NCBI GenBank assembly: GCA_946414395.1
Contig: CAMKOE010000001.1
Location: forward strand, 186,001 to 250,000
Reading direction: 5' to 3'
DNA length: 64,000 bases
From: an uncultured Porphyromonadaceae bacterium
Lineage (GTDB): Bacteria; Bacteroidota; Bacteroidia; Bacteroidales; Muribaculaceae
Shown: piece after piece, positions 25,788-32,560 of the stretch
Layout of the letters: every line of letters starts with the position of its first letter
Numbering within the stretch: position 1 is the first letter of the stretch
Notes under the pieces: generated by a model
Seen by the model: the letters and a program-made list of their open reading frames with translations, nothing else
The model's database searches: none
What the model was told of the DNA's origin: nothing
Translations under genes and position numbers: made by a program

Positions 25788-27821
25788 ATGAAAGCAAAGA
25801 AAATATTCGCATTGGCTCTTGCTGCCATTGCTTCATTGACGTTACAGGCTCAAAACAACCTGCCCATTACCACGATTGGCGGCCATCAGTTCTATCACTA
25901 TGAAGTCGGCCCGAATGAGAGCATCTATGAAATTGCCGCCAAACTGGGAGTCACCAAGGATGATATCATCAAGAACAATCCTGATGCCGCCGACGGAATT
26001 TCCAGTGGAATGACGCTCTATTTCCCCGTCTCCAGCCAGGAACAAGCCGTTGCACAAACAACCCAGACAACATCACGGCAACAGGTGCATGTCGTGGAGC
26101 AGGGCGAGACCCTCTATGGTCTTGCAAAGCGTTATGGCGTCACCATCGACGACCTCATCGCCCTTAACCCCGATGCCGAGAATGGCCTGAAAATCGGCCA
26201 GAGACTGAAAATTCCCGCATCCACTGCTGCCACTATCGAGCAGACTAACCAGCAAGTGGCCAAAGCCTTCAACCACAACAGCCCTTCCACGACAACCGCC
26301 AGCACAGGAAAAGTCGAAACGGTCTATCATGAAATCAAGGCCGGTGAAGACATTTACACGGTTGCCAAGCAATACAATACCACTATCGAGAGCATCCTCA
26401 CGACCAACCCTGGCCTCAAGCCCGACGAGTACGCTGCCGGCACCACTGTGAAGGTCATCAGCAACTCTGCCCTGCCCTTTATCTATGAGCGCACTGGCCG
26501 CCGCAATTATAAATATGAAGTGAAGCGCGGTGAGACCTTTGCCTCGATAGCCGCCAACAACGGAATCACCGAGGCCGAACTGAAGGCCGCCAATCCCGAC
26601 ATGAAAAAGGCCAAGAAAGGCAAGGTCATCACGCTGCCCAAGCCCTTCCAGGAGCGCGTCACCGGCGAGATGTCAACCATCCCGGTTGATGAACTGCGAG
26701 CCTACTACGAGCCTCGCATCTTTGACCTGTATGACAACCTGGTGGGCAAGAGGCTGGAAAACGAGGTCAATATCGCCATGGTCCTGCCGTTCCAACTTCA
26801 CAAGAGCGCAGCGCCCAAGCAGGCCTATCTCTATACCGACTTTTATAAAGGTTTCCTGCTGGCACTGGATAGTGCAAGCCACATCACCGACAAGCACATT
26901 AATCTCAAGGTGTTTGACACCCAGCACAACTTGAATGTGACCGACAGTATCCTGTCCCTGCCCGAACTCAAGGCCATGAATATGATTATTGCCCCGAGCG
27001 AGCCGCAGCAACTCTCCAGGATAAACGCCTTTGGCAAGGCCAATGCCATTCCCGTCCTCAACTGTTTCACGACCAGGAATGAGGATTACCTCGACAATCC
27101 CTACGTCTATCAAGTCAACACACCCACCGACGAGATGATGCATGACGTGATGAGGTGGTTTGACCAGGAGTTCAAGGGCTATAACGTCATCTTCCTCACT
27201 GACGCAGGCGACAGTGACAAGGAAATGTTTGAGAAAATGCGCACCCACATTTCCGGCAAGAAGTACAGCGCATCGACCATCAACGTCGTCGGCGACTTGT
27301 CCTATGATGACATTTCCAACGTGATGAATCCTGGCAGCAAGTATGTGTTCATTCCCTCGACCGGTGACAGAGGGATGGTCAAGAAGTACATCAAGGCGCT
27401 CAAGGAAGTGAAGAAAGAACGATTTGACTGTGACCTGTCGCTCATAGCCTATCCCGAGTATGTTCTTTACTTGAAGGACTACCAGACCGACCTGCAGGAT
27501 ATTAACACCTACATGTTCACCAGGTTCTTCAACGCCAAGGGATTCCGCACCCGCGACCTTGAGGCAGCCTACAAAGCCAACTTTGAAGGCGAGCCGTTGC
27601 AGGCGACCCCCAACATGGCCATCTATGGCTTTGACACGGGCTTGTATCTGCTCAAGTCGCTGGGAGTTGACGGCCGCATCGACGAGGAGACACCCATGTA
27701 CAAGGGCATCCAGACGAGTTTCCGCTGGGAGCGCGGCGATAACTGGCGCGGCTACACCAATCAGGCCATCGAAATCGTTCACTTCTCGCCCGACCACCAA
27801 ATCACCGTCCTGACAAAATGA
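25788..27821 (+). CDS. four-LysM / periplasmic-binding-fold fusion protein
   Basis: A 677-residue exported protein; the signal peptide is MKAKKIFALALAAIASLTLQAQ, and the in-frame TTG at 25782 is disregarded. Four LysM-like modules occur at about 35-85 (YEVGPNESIYEIAAKLGV), 100-145 (HVVEQGETLYGLAKRYGV), 175-220 (HEIKAGEDIYTVAKQYNT) and 238-285 (YEVKRGETFASIAANNGI). After a short linker, residues about 320-677 resemble a type-1 periplasmic binding protein fold (VNIAMVLPFQLH, FYKGFLLALDSA, NVIFLTDAGDSDKEMF, YVFIPSTGDRGMV). LysM binds peptidoglycan, so this is likely a wall-anchored periplasmic protein. It overlaps the downstream PorT-like barrel gene by 4 bp (ATGA), pointing to a shared envelope function. 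Confidence 0.88.
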   Translation: MKAKKIFALALAAIASLTLQAQNNLPITTIGGHQFYHYEVGPNESIYEIAAKLGVTKDDIIKNNPDAADGISSGMTLYFPVSSQEQAVAQTTQTTSRQQVHVVEQGETLYGLAKRYGVTIDDLIALNPDAENGLKIGQRLKIPASTAATIEQTNQQVAKAFNHNSPSTTTASTGKVETVYHEIKAGEDIYTVAKQYNTTIESILTTNPGLKPDEYAAGTTVKVISNSALPFIYERTGRRNYKYEVKRGETFASIAANNGITEAELKAANPDMKKAKKGKVITLPKPFQERVTGEMSTIPVDELRAYYEPRIFDLYDNLVGKRLENEVNIAMVLPFQLHKSAAPKQAYLYTDFYKGFLLALDSASHITDKHINLKVFDTQHNLNVTDSILSLPELKAMNMIIAPSEPQQLSRINAFGKANAIPVLNCFTTRNEDYLDNPYVYQVNTPTDEMMHDVMRWFDQEFKGYNVIFLTDAGDSDKEMFEKMRTHISGKKYSASTINVVGDLSYDDISNVMNPGSKYVFIPSTGDRGMVKKYIKALKEVKKERFDCDLSLIAYPEYVLYLKDYQTDLQDINTYMFTRFFNAKGFRTRDLEAAYKANFEGEPLQATPNMAIYGFDTGLYLLKSLGVDGRIDEETPMYKGIQTSFRWERGDNWRGYTNQAIEIVHFSPDHQITVLTK

Positions 27822-28495
27822 GACGCGTTGCATTCTTCCTGACTGCAATAGCAGCCCTGCTGGCTACCGCTCAGACCCACTACGAAGGCCAGATATCAGT
27901 GGGCGCAAAGGGCGGAGTGTCGTTGTCGCGTGTCAACTTTAATCCCAGTGTGGAACAGATCATGCTGCCCGGCATGACTGCCGGTGTGATGTTCCGTTAT
28001 ATCGAGGAAAAAAACTTTGGGCTCATTGCCGAGTTAAACATGACCCAGCGGGGATGGAAGGAAAACTTCGAGGAATCAGACTACAATTATAGCCACCGGT
28101 TCACCTATCTGGAGTTGCCCATCATGACGCACATCTACTTTGGCAACCGGCGCGTGAAGGGGTTCTTCAACCTGGGACCCGAAATCAACGTCATGCTGGG
28201 TGACGGCATCAAGAGCAATTTTGCCTATCAGGATGCTGCCGACATGGAGTATTTTACCAATGACACCCGACACATCGAGCAAATGACGATGGACATAAAG
28301 AATCGTTTTGACTATGGCATCTGCGGCGGGGCCGGCATGGAAATCAACCTCAACAGTAAGCATTCGCTGCTGCTCGAGGGGCGGTTCTACTATGGCTTGA
28401 CCGACATCTTCCCTAACCACAAGACCGACATCTTTTCCAGTTCCAACTCGATGACCGTCACCGTCACGCTGGGCTACTTCTATCGTCTCAAGTAA
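27818..28495 (+). CDS. PorT-family outer-membrane beta-barrel protein
   Basis: A 225-residue protein with a signal peptide (cleavage near ATAQ) and alternating amphipathic strands typical of the outer-membrane beta-barrel family that includes Porphyromonas PorT: ISVGAKGGVSLSRVNF, GVMFRYIEEKNFGLIAEL, RFTYLELPIMTHIYFG, GFFNLGPEINVML and SMTVTVTLGYFYRLK at the end. The start codon overlaps the stop of the LysM fusion gene (ATGA). True PorT is a T9SS component, but this barrel family is broad, so a secretion role is not shown. A terminator follows. Confidence 0.82.
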   Translation: MRRVAFFLTAIAALLATAQTHYEGQISVGAKGGVSLSRVNFNPSVEQIMLPGMTAGVMFRYIEEKNFGLIAELNMTQRGWKENFEESDYNYSHRFTYLELPIMTHIYFGNRRVKGFFNLGPEINVMLGDGIKSNFAYQDAADMEYFTNDTRHIEQMTMDIKNRFDYGICGGAGMEINLNSKHSLLLEGRFYYGLTDIFPNHKTDIFSSSNSMTVTVTLGYFYRLK

Positions 28496-28519
28496 ATCCA
28501 GAACTTCACAAAAATAACA

Positions 28520-28560
28520 CTAGTGGTGGGCCTCGGGATTTTCCGGCGGCCCACCACTAG
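28520..28560. terminator. bidirectional terminator, PorT-like / cupin
   Basis: A 13-bp perfect stem (CTAGTGGTGGGCC 28520-28532 with 28548-28560) and 15-nt loop. The minus-strand exit TGTTATTTTTG is T-rich. It lies between convergent genes. Confidence 0.8.
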
Positions 28561-28580
28561 CATTCTATACCGTGATGACA

Positions 28581-29036
28581 TTACCAGTTCAATGCGTCGG
28601 CAAGGATATTGCCATCGGTCATGGGACTGTCGGCCTCGGTAAAGGCATTGGCCTTGTACTGGATGCAGAGCATGACCATGTCCTCGGCGCCCGTGTTCTT
28701 GAGTGCGCGCTTGCCCTCGGGAGCCACGCGGATGACGCTGCCCTCGGTCACAGGGATCATATCACCATCCACCTGATACACGCCTTCACCCTTGAGGATA
28801 AAATAGAGTTCCTCGTGGGTCTTGTGGGTGTGCAGGAAACCGCTGTCCTGACCTGGAACGAGGGTCTGGAAACTAAACTCACTACCTGTCGCACCTACGG
28901 CCTGGCCAACGAAAACCTTTCCCTTGATGACCATGTCGGGGCCCATGGGCAACTCGTGCTCGATGATCTCGTTCATGCGGCCAACGTTCACTGCTGTGTA
29001 ATTCTTTCCACTCTTGATTTGCTCGATTGTCTTCAT
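28581..29036 (-). CDS. cupin-domain protein
   Basis: A 151-residue single-domain cupin. The metal-binding motif is HTHKTHEELYFILKGEG (about 69-85), and the second cupin motif lies around PVTEGSVIRVAPEGKRALKN. The N-terminus (IKSGKNYTAVNVGRMNEI) is typical of a small cupin group in gut Bacteroidota. The substrate is unknown; it may be an enzyme or a small-molecule binding protein. It is transcribed divergently from an HxlR regulator whose start is 228 bp away, so it is a likely target of that regulator. Confidence 0.88.
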   Translation of the reverse strand: MKTIEQIKSGKNYTAVNVGRMNEIIEHELPMGPDMVIKGKVFVGQAVGATGSEFSFQTLVPGQDSGFLHTHKTHEELYFILKGEGVYQVDGDMIPVTEGSVIRVAPEGKRALKNTGAEDMVMLCIQYKANAFTEADSPMTDGNILADALNW

Positions 29037-29078
29037 TGTGTCTTTGTTTTTTTATTAAGTGATTATTCTTTGACGATG

Positions 29079-29110
29079 CAAAATTAGAATAGTAATTTAT
29101 AATATGCAAG
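29079..29110 (-). promoter_or_regulatory. promoter for cupin gene
   Basis: Minus strand: CTTG (29107-29110), 20-nt spacer, TAATTTTG (29079-29086), 42 nt before the ATG. Confidence 0.6.
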
Positions 29111-29224
29111 AACTATCATTTGAGTAAGTGGGTTACCAACAGGTAGGAAATATTGAGTTTAAAACACTTAACTTTTTGATATTAACCTATTTTAACAGCG
29201 AACATAATTTTTGTTTGATAACAC

Positions 29225-29256
29225 TTGGTTACTATTGGAAACTTTATATACCTTTG
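29225..29256 (+). promoter_or_regulatory. promoter for HxlR gene
   Basis: TTGG (29225-29228), 20-nt spacer, TACCTTTG (29249-29256). The ATG at 29265 follows after only 8 nt, giving a leaderless or nearly leaderless mRNA. Confidence 0.6.
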
Positions 29257-29264
29257 CAACCGTT

Positions 29265-29621
29265 ATGAAAGAATTAAAGACAGAATATCTGAACTGCCCC
29301 ATCAGGCACGTGATTGACCGTTTTGGCGACAAGTGGTCACTGCTGGTGTTGTTTGCCTTGTGGAGAAACGAGACGGGCGTGATGCGATTCAGCGACCTGC
29401 ATCGCTTCATGAGCGACTGCTCGCAGAAGATGCTCTCGCAGACCCTCAAACGATTGGAAAAGAATCATCTGGTTCATCGCAAGCAGTATCCCGAAATCCC
29501 ACCTCGCGTGGAATACTCCCTGACACCGCTAGGCAAATCCCTCATGCCCAACATCATTCCGCTGGTGAATTGGGGGCTGGAGCACTTCAACGAAGTCACC
29601 GACGGGAAAGTCATTGTTTGA
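29265..29621 (+). CDS. HxlR-family winged-helix regulator
   Basis: A 118-residue DNA-binding protein. The frame is open from 29211, but the promoter box at 29249 and the family N-terminus (MKELKTEYLNCPIRHVIDRF) fix the start at 29265. HxlR hallmarks are the N-terminal CPIRHVIDRFGDKWSLLVLF, with Cys11, the recognition-helix region SQKMLSQTLKRLEKNHLV, and the wing PPRVEYSLTPLGKSL. Some family members sense reactive electrophiles or quinones through this conserved Cys. The divergent cupin gene is the probable target. The 3' end overlaps the convergent membrane protein gene by 11 bp. Confidence 0.92.
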   Translation: MKELKTEYLNCPIRHVIDRFGDKWSLLVLFALWRNETGVMRFSDLHRFMSDCSQKMLSQTLKRLEKNHLVHRKQYPEIPPRVEYSLTPLGKSLMPNIIPLVNWGLEHFNEVTDGKVIV

Positions 29622-30015
29622 CAACAAATACTAAGATGAAGAGCGCTAGCAGCGCGCAATAAGCGATCAGTGAGGGTACTAATGGCAACAGTGCCCTTCC
29701 TGTCGATTGATATTTCCTGTAGATCCTAGCACTCAAGAACACCATTGCCACCAGCACAATTGAATAGAAATTAATTACGACTAGAATCACATACTCCCAA
29801 CCCTGAAAGAGCATTGAAATCCAGATGGAAGCAAATGCGACAAAAGGCGCGGCAACGACAGGCAGAATGCTGACTGCATTGGCTAGCGAGAGCCACTTGG
29901 GCAATTTCTTACCTTTATGCAACCACCTGTAAACCAAGTATGGACAAACAATCAGTACGGCCAGTATAAACAATCTGACCAAGAGGACTTCTATTGTGCT
30001 CAGTGATAAATCCAT
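29611..30015 (-). CDS. small membrane protein of unknown function
   Basis: A 134-residue protein with four hydrophobic segments (LLVRLFILAVLIVCPYLVY, AVSILPVVAAPFVAFASIWI, YVILVVINFYSIVLVAMVFL, LVPSLIAYCALLALFILVFV) and a basic loop HKGKKLPKW after the first. No family recognised. The ATG at 30015 is preferred over the in-frame TTG at 30021. It overlaps HxlR tail to tail by 11 bp. It lies 89 bp downstream of the Nim-like gene on the same strand and may belong to that transcript. Confidence 0.65.
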   Translation of the reverse strand: MDLSLSTIEVLLVRLFILAVLIVCPYLVYRWLHKGKKLPKWLSLANAVSILPVVAAPFVAFASIWISMLFQGWEYVILVVINFYSIVLVAMVFLSARIYRKYQSTGRALLPLVPSLIAYCALLALFILVFVVKQ

Positions 30016-30104
30016 AATCAAAAGAATCTTGTTGTACTATAACAATGAGTCAATGTGTAGTTGTTTTTTTACAACAGTCGCAATTATTTTTGTCAGGAGA
30101 ACAA

Positions 30105-30599
30105 TTATCTATGGGCGGCGACCATTTCGATGGCTTGCTTGCCGGTGATGTGCTCGATGTCAAGACGCAGCATGAGCACACGGGAAAAGTCCTTGTCGAT
30201 CTCGCGCTGCAGGCCCGCATGATCGTGCGGCGCATGGCGAAGTCCCAGCCGGCGCAGTGCCGCCAGCCGCTCGGCATCATCCTCAATGACGTGGATTAAG
30301 CCGAAGGCGACAACGCTCCTGAAGTGGGTCGTGAATGTCTCGGGATGAACTTCATCCTGGGCAATGACACAGAATGAGCAACGGGAATCGCTGCGGATGG
30401 CGTCTACCTTGTGACCCTGGATTGCCGAGTGGAAATAGAGGTGACCGTCGGCATAGACATGGCTCAAGGGTACCGTATAAGGGTATCCGCCGTCACCCAT
30501 AACGGCCAGCACGCCCGATGTGGCCTGCTGCAAGATGTCGATACACTCTTCACGGGATAACTGCTGCCTGGAGCGGCGCATGGGTCTGAAAGTATCCAT
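30105..30599 (-). CDS. Nim-like flavin-binding (PNPOx-fold) protein
   Basis: A 164-residue split-barrel protein of the pyridoxamine 5'-phosphate oxidase-like superfamily, nearest by eye to the NimA/5-nitroimidazole resistance group: MRRSRQQLSREECIDIL, then GVLAVMGDGGYPYTVPLSHVY, LYFHSAIQGHKVDAI and SFCVIAQDEV. Members bind FMN or a related cofactor and reduce small molecules. The preferred ATG at 30599 is 2 nt after the stop of the SMR exporter gene, so the two are cotranscribed and subject to the same leader attenuator. Most chromosomal Nim-like proteins are not proven resistance factors, so no resistance is claimed. Confidence 0.88.
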   Translation of the reverse strand: MDTFRPMRRSRQQLSREECIDILQQATSGVLAVMGDGGYPYTVPLSHVYADGHLYFHSAIQGHKVDAIRSDSRCSFCVIAQDEVHPETFTTHFRSVVAFGLIHVIEDDAERLAALRRLGLRHAPHDHAGLQREIDKDFSRVLMLRLDIEHITGKQAIEMVAAHR

Positions 30600-30601
30600 A
30601 T

Positions 30602-30925
30602 TTATGATAATAACTTGAGTCCGATGATTGAACAAATGAGCGTTGTAATGAAGAACAGACGCCAAAAAGTCGCAGGTTCATGAAAAAACACGATGCCAAC
30701 GATGACTGTGCCAACAGCGCCGATGCCAGTCCACACGGGATAGGCCGTGCCCAAGGGGAGCGTTTGTGTTGCACGTGCCAGCAATCCCATGCTCAGGAAG
30801 GTGAATGCCAGGAAACCGCCCATCCATGCCCACCATTCCAGTCCACTGACGGCGCGGGCCCGCCCCAAGCAATAAGTGAAACCGACTTCACACAATCCTG
30901 CAATTATCAAGATAAACCAGTTCAT
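30602..30925 (-). CDS. SMR-family exporter, SugE/Gdx-like
   Basis: A 107-residue, four-helix small multidrug resistance protein. The essential glutamate is E13 (IIAGLCEVGF). The segment LPLGTAYPVWTGIGAVGT and the end IIGLKLLS resemble SugE/Gdx guanidinium exporters more than EmrE. The family works as dual-topology dimers exchanging protons for guanidinium or other cations. The frame is open to 31072, but the preceding 49 residues would be encoded by a leader containing a terminator; the ATG at 30925 fits the family length. It is preceded by a candidate attenuator (30932-30996) and followed 2 nt later by the Nim-like gene. The substrate is inferred from subfamily resemblance only. Confidence 0.9.
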   Translation of the reverse strand: MNWFILIIAGLCEVGFTYCLGRARAVSGLEWWAWMGGFLAFTFLSMGLLARATQTLPLGTAYPVWTGIGAVGTVIVGIVFFHEPATFWRLFFITTLICSIIGLKLLS

Positions 30926-30931
30926 AGCATG

Positions 30932-30996
30932 AAAAAAAGTCTTGCGCCTACTTGAGGGCTGCAAGACTATCTCGGCGTCTCCTTCCTGAGGCGCAA
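30932..30996 (-). promoter_or_regulatory. candidate transcription attenuator/riboswitch before SMR gene
   Basis: Minus-strand leader. Terminator: GTCTTGC (30967-30961), bulged A, GCC (30959-30957), 8-nt loop, GGC (30948-30946), GCAAGAC (30945-30939), then seven T (30938-30932). The U-run ends 6 nt before the SMR ATG. The upstream segment TTGCGCCT (30996-30989) is perfectly complementary to AGGCGCAA (30949-30942) in the terminator's 3' half, giving a mutually exclusive stem; at least six of these pairs lie inside the predicted transcript. No leader peptide ORF with ATG is present. I could not match it to known guanidine riboswitch classes. Confidence 0.6.
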
Positions 30997-31004
30997 CAAA
31001 GTTA
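30997..31004 (-). promoter_or_regulatory. -7 box (TAACTTTG) before SMR leader
   Basis: Exact TAnnTTTG on the minus strand, placing the transcript start near 30993. No good -33 element is visible, so read-through from the acetyltransferase gene may also supply transcripts. Confidence 0.5.
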
Positions 31005-31031
31005 CACCAAATAATTATAAATGCGCCATAA

Positions 31032-31559
31032 TTAATCAATGTTCTTGATGAATTTGGCAGGATTTCCTCCAACGATCGTGTTGGGGGCTACATCCTTGGT
31101 AACAACCGCGCCAGCGGCTACAACGGCATTCTCGCCCACGGTCACTCCCGGCAGGATGGTGGCGCCGGCGCCAATCCACGCGTTGCGGCAGATGTGCACG
31201 GGTTTACAGATGAGCAACGGATGGTCATGCAGGTCATGGTTGTTGGAGATGAGTTGGGTGTTGGCGGCAATCATCACGTCATCATCGATAGTGATGCCAC
31301 CGCGCGACATCATCAGGCAACCGCCCATGATCATCACATTCTTGCCGATAGTCACCATGTTGGCACACACGAGGTTGAGCGGCGGCATAACACGGCTTCC
31401 CTCACCTATCTTGCCAACGAAAAGTTCCTTCACCAGGCGGTCATATTCCTCGGTGTAGGGCATCGTATGGTTGATCTCAAACACCAGTTTCACGTCACGC
31501 ATTCCCTGCTGGAAATCCTCGGGTGTGGACTTGCGAGGGTCAACAATAAATCCTTCCAT
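31032..31559 (-). CDS. hexapeptide-repeat O-acetyltransferase
   Basis: A 175-residue left-handed beta-helix acyltransferase of the maltose/galactoside acetyltransferase type. An N-terminal helical part (1-60) precedes imperfect hexapeptide repeats (NMVTIGKNVMIMGGCL, GGITIDDDVMIAAN), the catalytic-region histidine in ISNNHDLHDHP, then WIGAGATILPGVTVGENAVVAAGAVVTKDV and GNPAKFIKNI. It transfers acetyl from acetyl-CoA to a hydroxyl of a sugar or small acceptor. It follows the SDR gene after 33 bp on the same strand and probably shares its promoter. The acceptor is unknown. Confidence 0.9.
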   Translation of the reverse strand: MEGFIVDPRKSTPEDFQQGMRDVKLVFEINHTMPYTEEYDRLVKELFVGKIGEGSRVMPPLNLVCANMVTIGKNVMIMGGCLMMSRGGITIDDDVMIAANTQLISNNHDLHDHPLLICKPVHICRNAWIGAGATILPGVTVGENAVVAAGAVVTKDVAPNTIVGGNPAKFIKNID

Positions 31560-31592
31560 ATCAGTATGATTGTATGATTATTTTTTTGATTA

Positions 31593-32447
31593 TCAACTCA
31601 GTTGCACTTGATAGTGGCCGGTCTTGATGGCGGCAATCATGCCACCGTCAACGAGCAGATCGGTCCCGGTGATAAATGTTGCCTGATCACCGAGCAGGAA
31701 TGCAGCAGCACAAGCAATCTCGGCTGGGTTACCCACTCGCTGCATGGCCGATGCCTCGATCATCTTCTGGTAGCCCTCGCCAGCGGCATTGAACTCGTCG
31801 TAGGCCAGCGGAGTCACCACGATGCCCGGGCTGATGGTGTTGATGCGCGCACCTCGCTTGCCCCAATCCATGGCAGCCTTGCGGACGCGTAACTGGTTGG
31901 CGCGCTTGGACAGAACATAGGCCACGCCGCTGTTGGGCACTGCTTCAGCACTCAGGCAGGGCAATTCGGCCAGTTTGTCACTCTCGGTCACGGTGAGTGC
32001 CATTTCCACCTCTTGAGGCAGCGGCTGGGGCAACATGTAGCCTGTCATACTCGAGATCAGGATGCCGGCACCGCCACGTGCCATCACGTTGCCAAAGGCA
32101 TCGAGCGCATGAGCCGACCCGATGAGGTCCAGGTTGATGATGTGCTGGGGATTGGTCTGGTGGGGCGACGCTCCGGCCGTATTGATGAAATACATGACAG
32201 GTCCGAGTTCGGAAGCACGCCGCGCAAAGGCGTAAATGCTGTCCTTGTTGCTGGCATCGACCTTCATCGTCTCGACGGCATAACCGCTATATTCCAGTTT
32301 CTCGCGAGATGCATCCAGCGCCTTCTCACTGATGTCGCCCAAGAGAACAACCCGATTGGCAGCGATGCGCTCCACAATCGCCATTCCCATACTGCCTGCA
32401 CCGAGCAGAGCCACCACTTCACGCTTGTCGTTGTAATTGAAGATCAT
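31593..32447 (-). CDS. SDR-family oxidoreductase with atypical nucleotide loop
   Basis: A 284-residue NAD(P)-dependent short-chain dehydrogenase. The dinucleotide loop is GAGSMG (LLGAGSMGMAIVERI, about 16-21), unlike the classical TGxxxGIG, but the later motifs are SDR-like: INTAGA, an active-site region with YVLSK (Tyr and Lys spaced by three), NTISPGIVVTPL, and a C-terminal FITGTDLLVDGG typical of classical SDRs. The substrate is unknown. It heads a minus-strand unit with the acetyltransferase, and possibly the SMR exporter, downstream. Confidence 0.88.
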   Translation of the reverse strand: MIFNYNDKREVVALLGAGSMGMAIVERIAANRVVLLGDISEKALDASREKLEYSGYAVETMKVDASNKDSIYAFARRASELGPVMYFINTAGASPHQTNPQHIINLDLIGSAHALDAFGNVMARGGAGILISSMTGYMLPQPLPQEVEMALTVTESDKLAELPCLSAEAVPNSGVAYVLSKRANQLRVRKAAMDWGKRGARINTISPGIVVTPLAYDEFNAAGEGYQKMIEASAMQRVGNPAEIACAAAFLLGDQATFITGTDLLVDGGMIAAIKTGHYQVQLS

Positions 32448-32484
32448 GTTGTATTCAGTTTAGAGTCATAAAATTTTGATAGTG

Positions 32485-32515
32485 CAAAAATACGATTGAT
32501 GCGGCACATCTCAAT
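32485..32515 (-). promoter_or_regulatory. promoter for SDR-acetyltransferase unit
   Basis: Minus strand: ATTG (32512-32515), 19-nt spacer, TATTTTTG (32485-32492). Leader of about 33 nt. Confidence 0.6.
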
Positions 32516-32560
32516 TATCAGAAATGCCGTTAAATTATCACTTTTTTCCGAAAAAAGGGA

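Noticed and set aside
27818-28495. Calling the barrel protein the T9SS component PorT itself
   Set aside because: The beta-barrel family is broad and the gene is not adjacent to other T9SS genes; only family-level similarity is supported.
30932-30967. The SMR leader hairpin as a simple terminator of the acetyltransferase gene
   Set aside because: It could partly serve that role, but only 6 nt separate its T-run from the SMR start codon, leaving no room for a downstream promoter; attenuation fits better.
30926-31072. N-terminal extension of the SMR protein to 31072
   Set aside because: It would be encoded across a promoter box and an intrinsic terminator, and the extra 49 residues are unlike any SMR protein.
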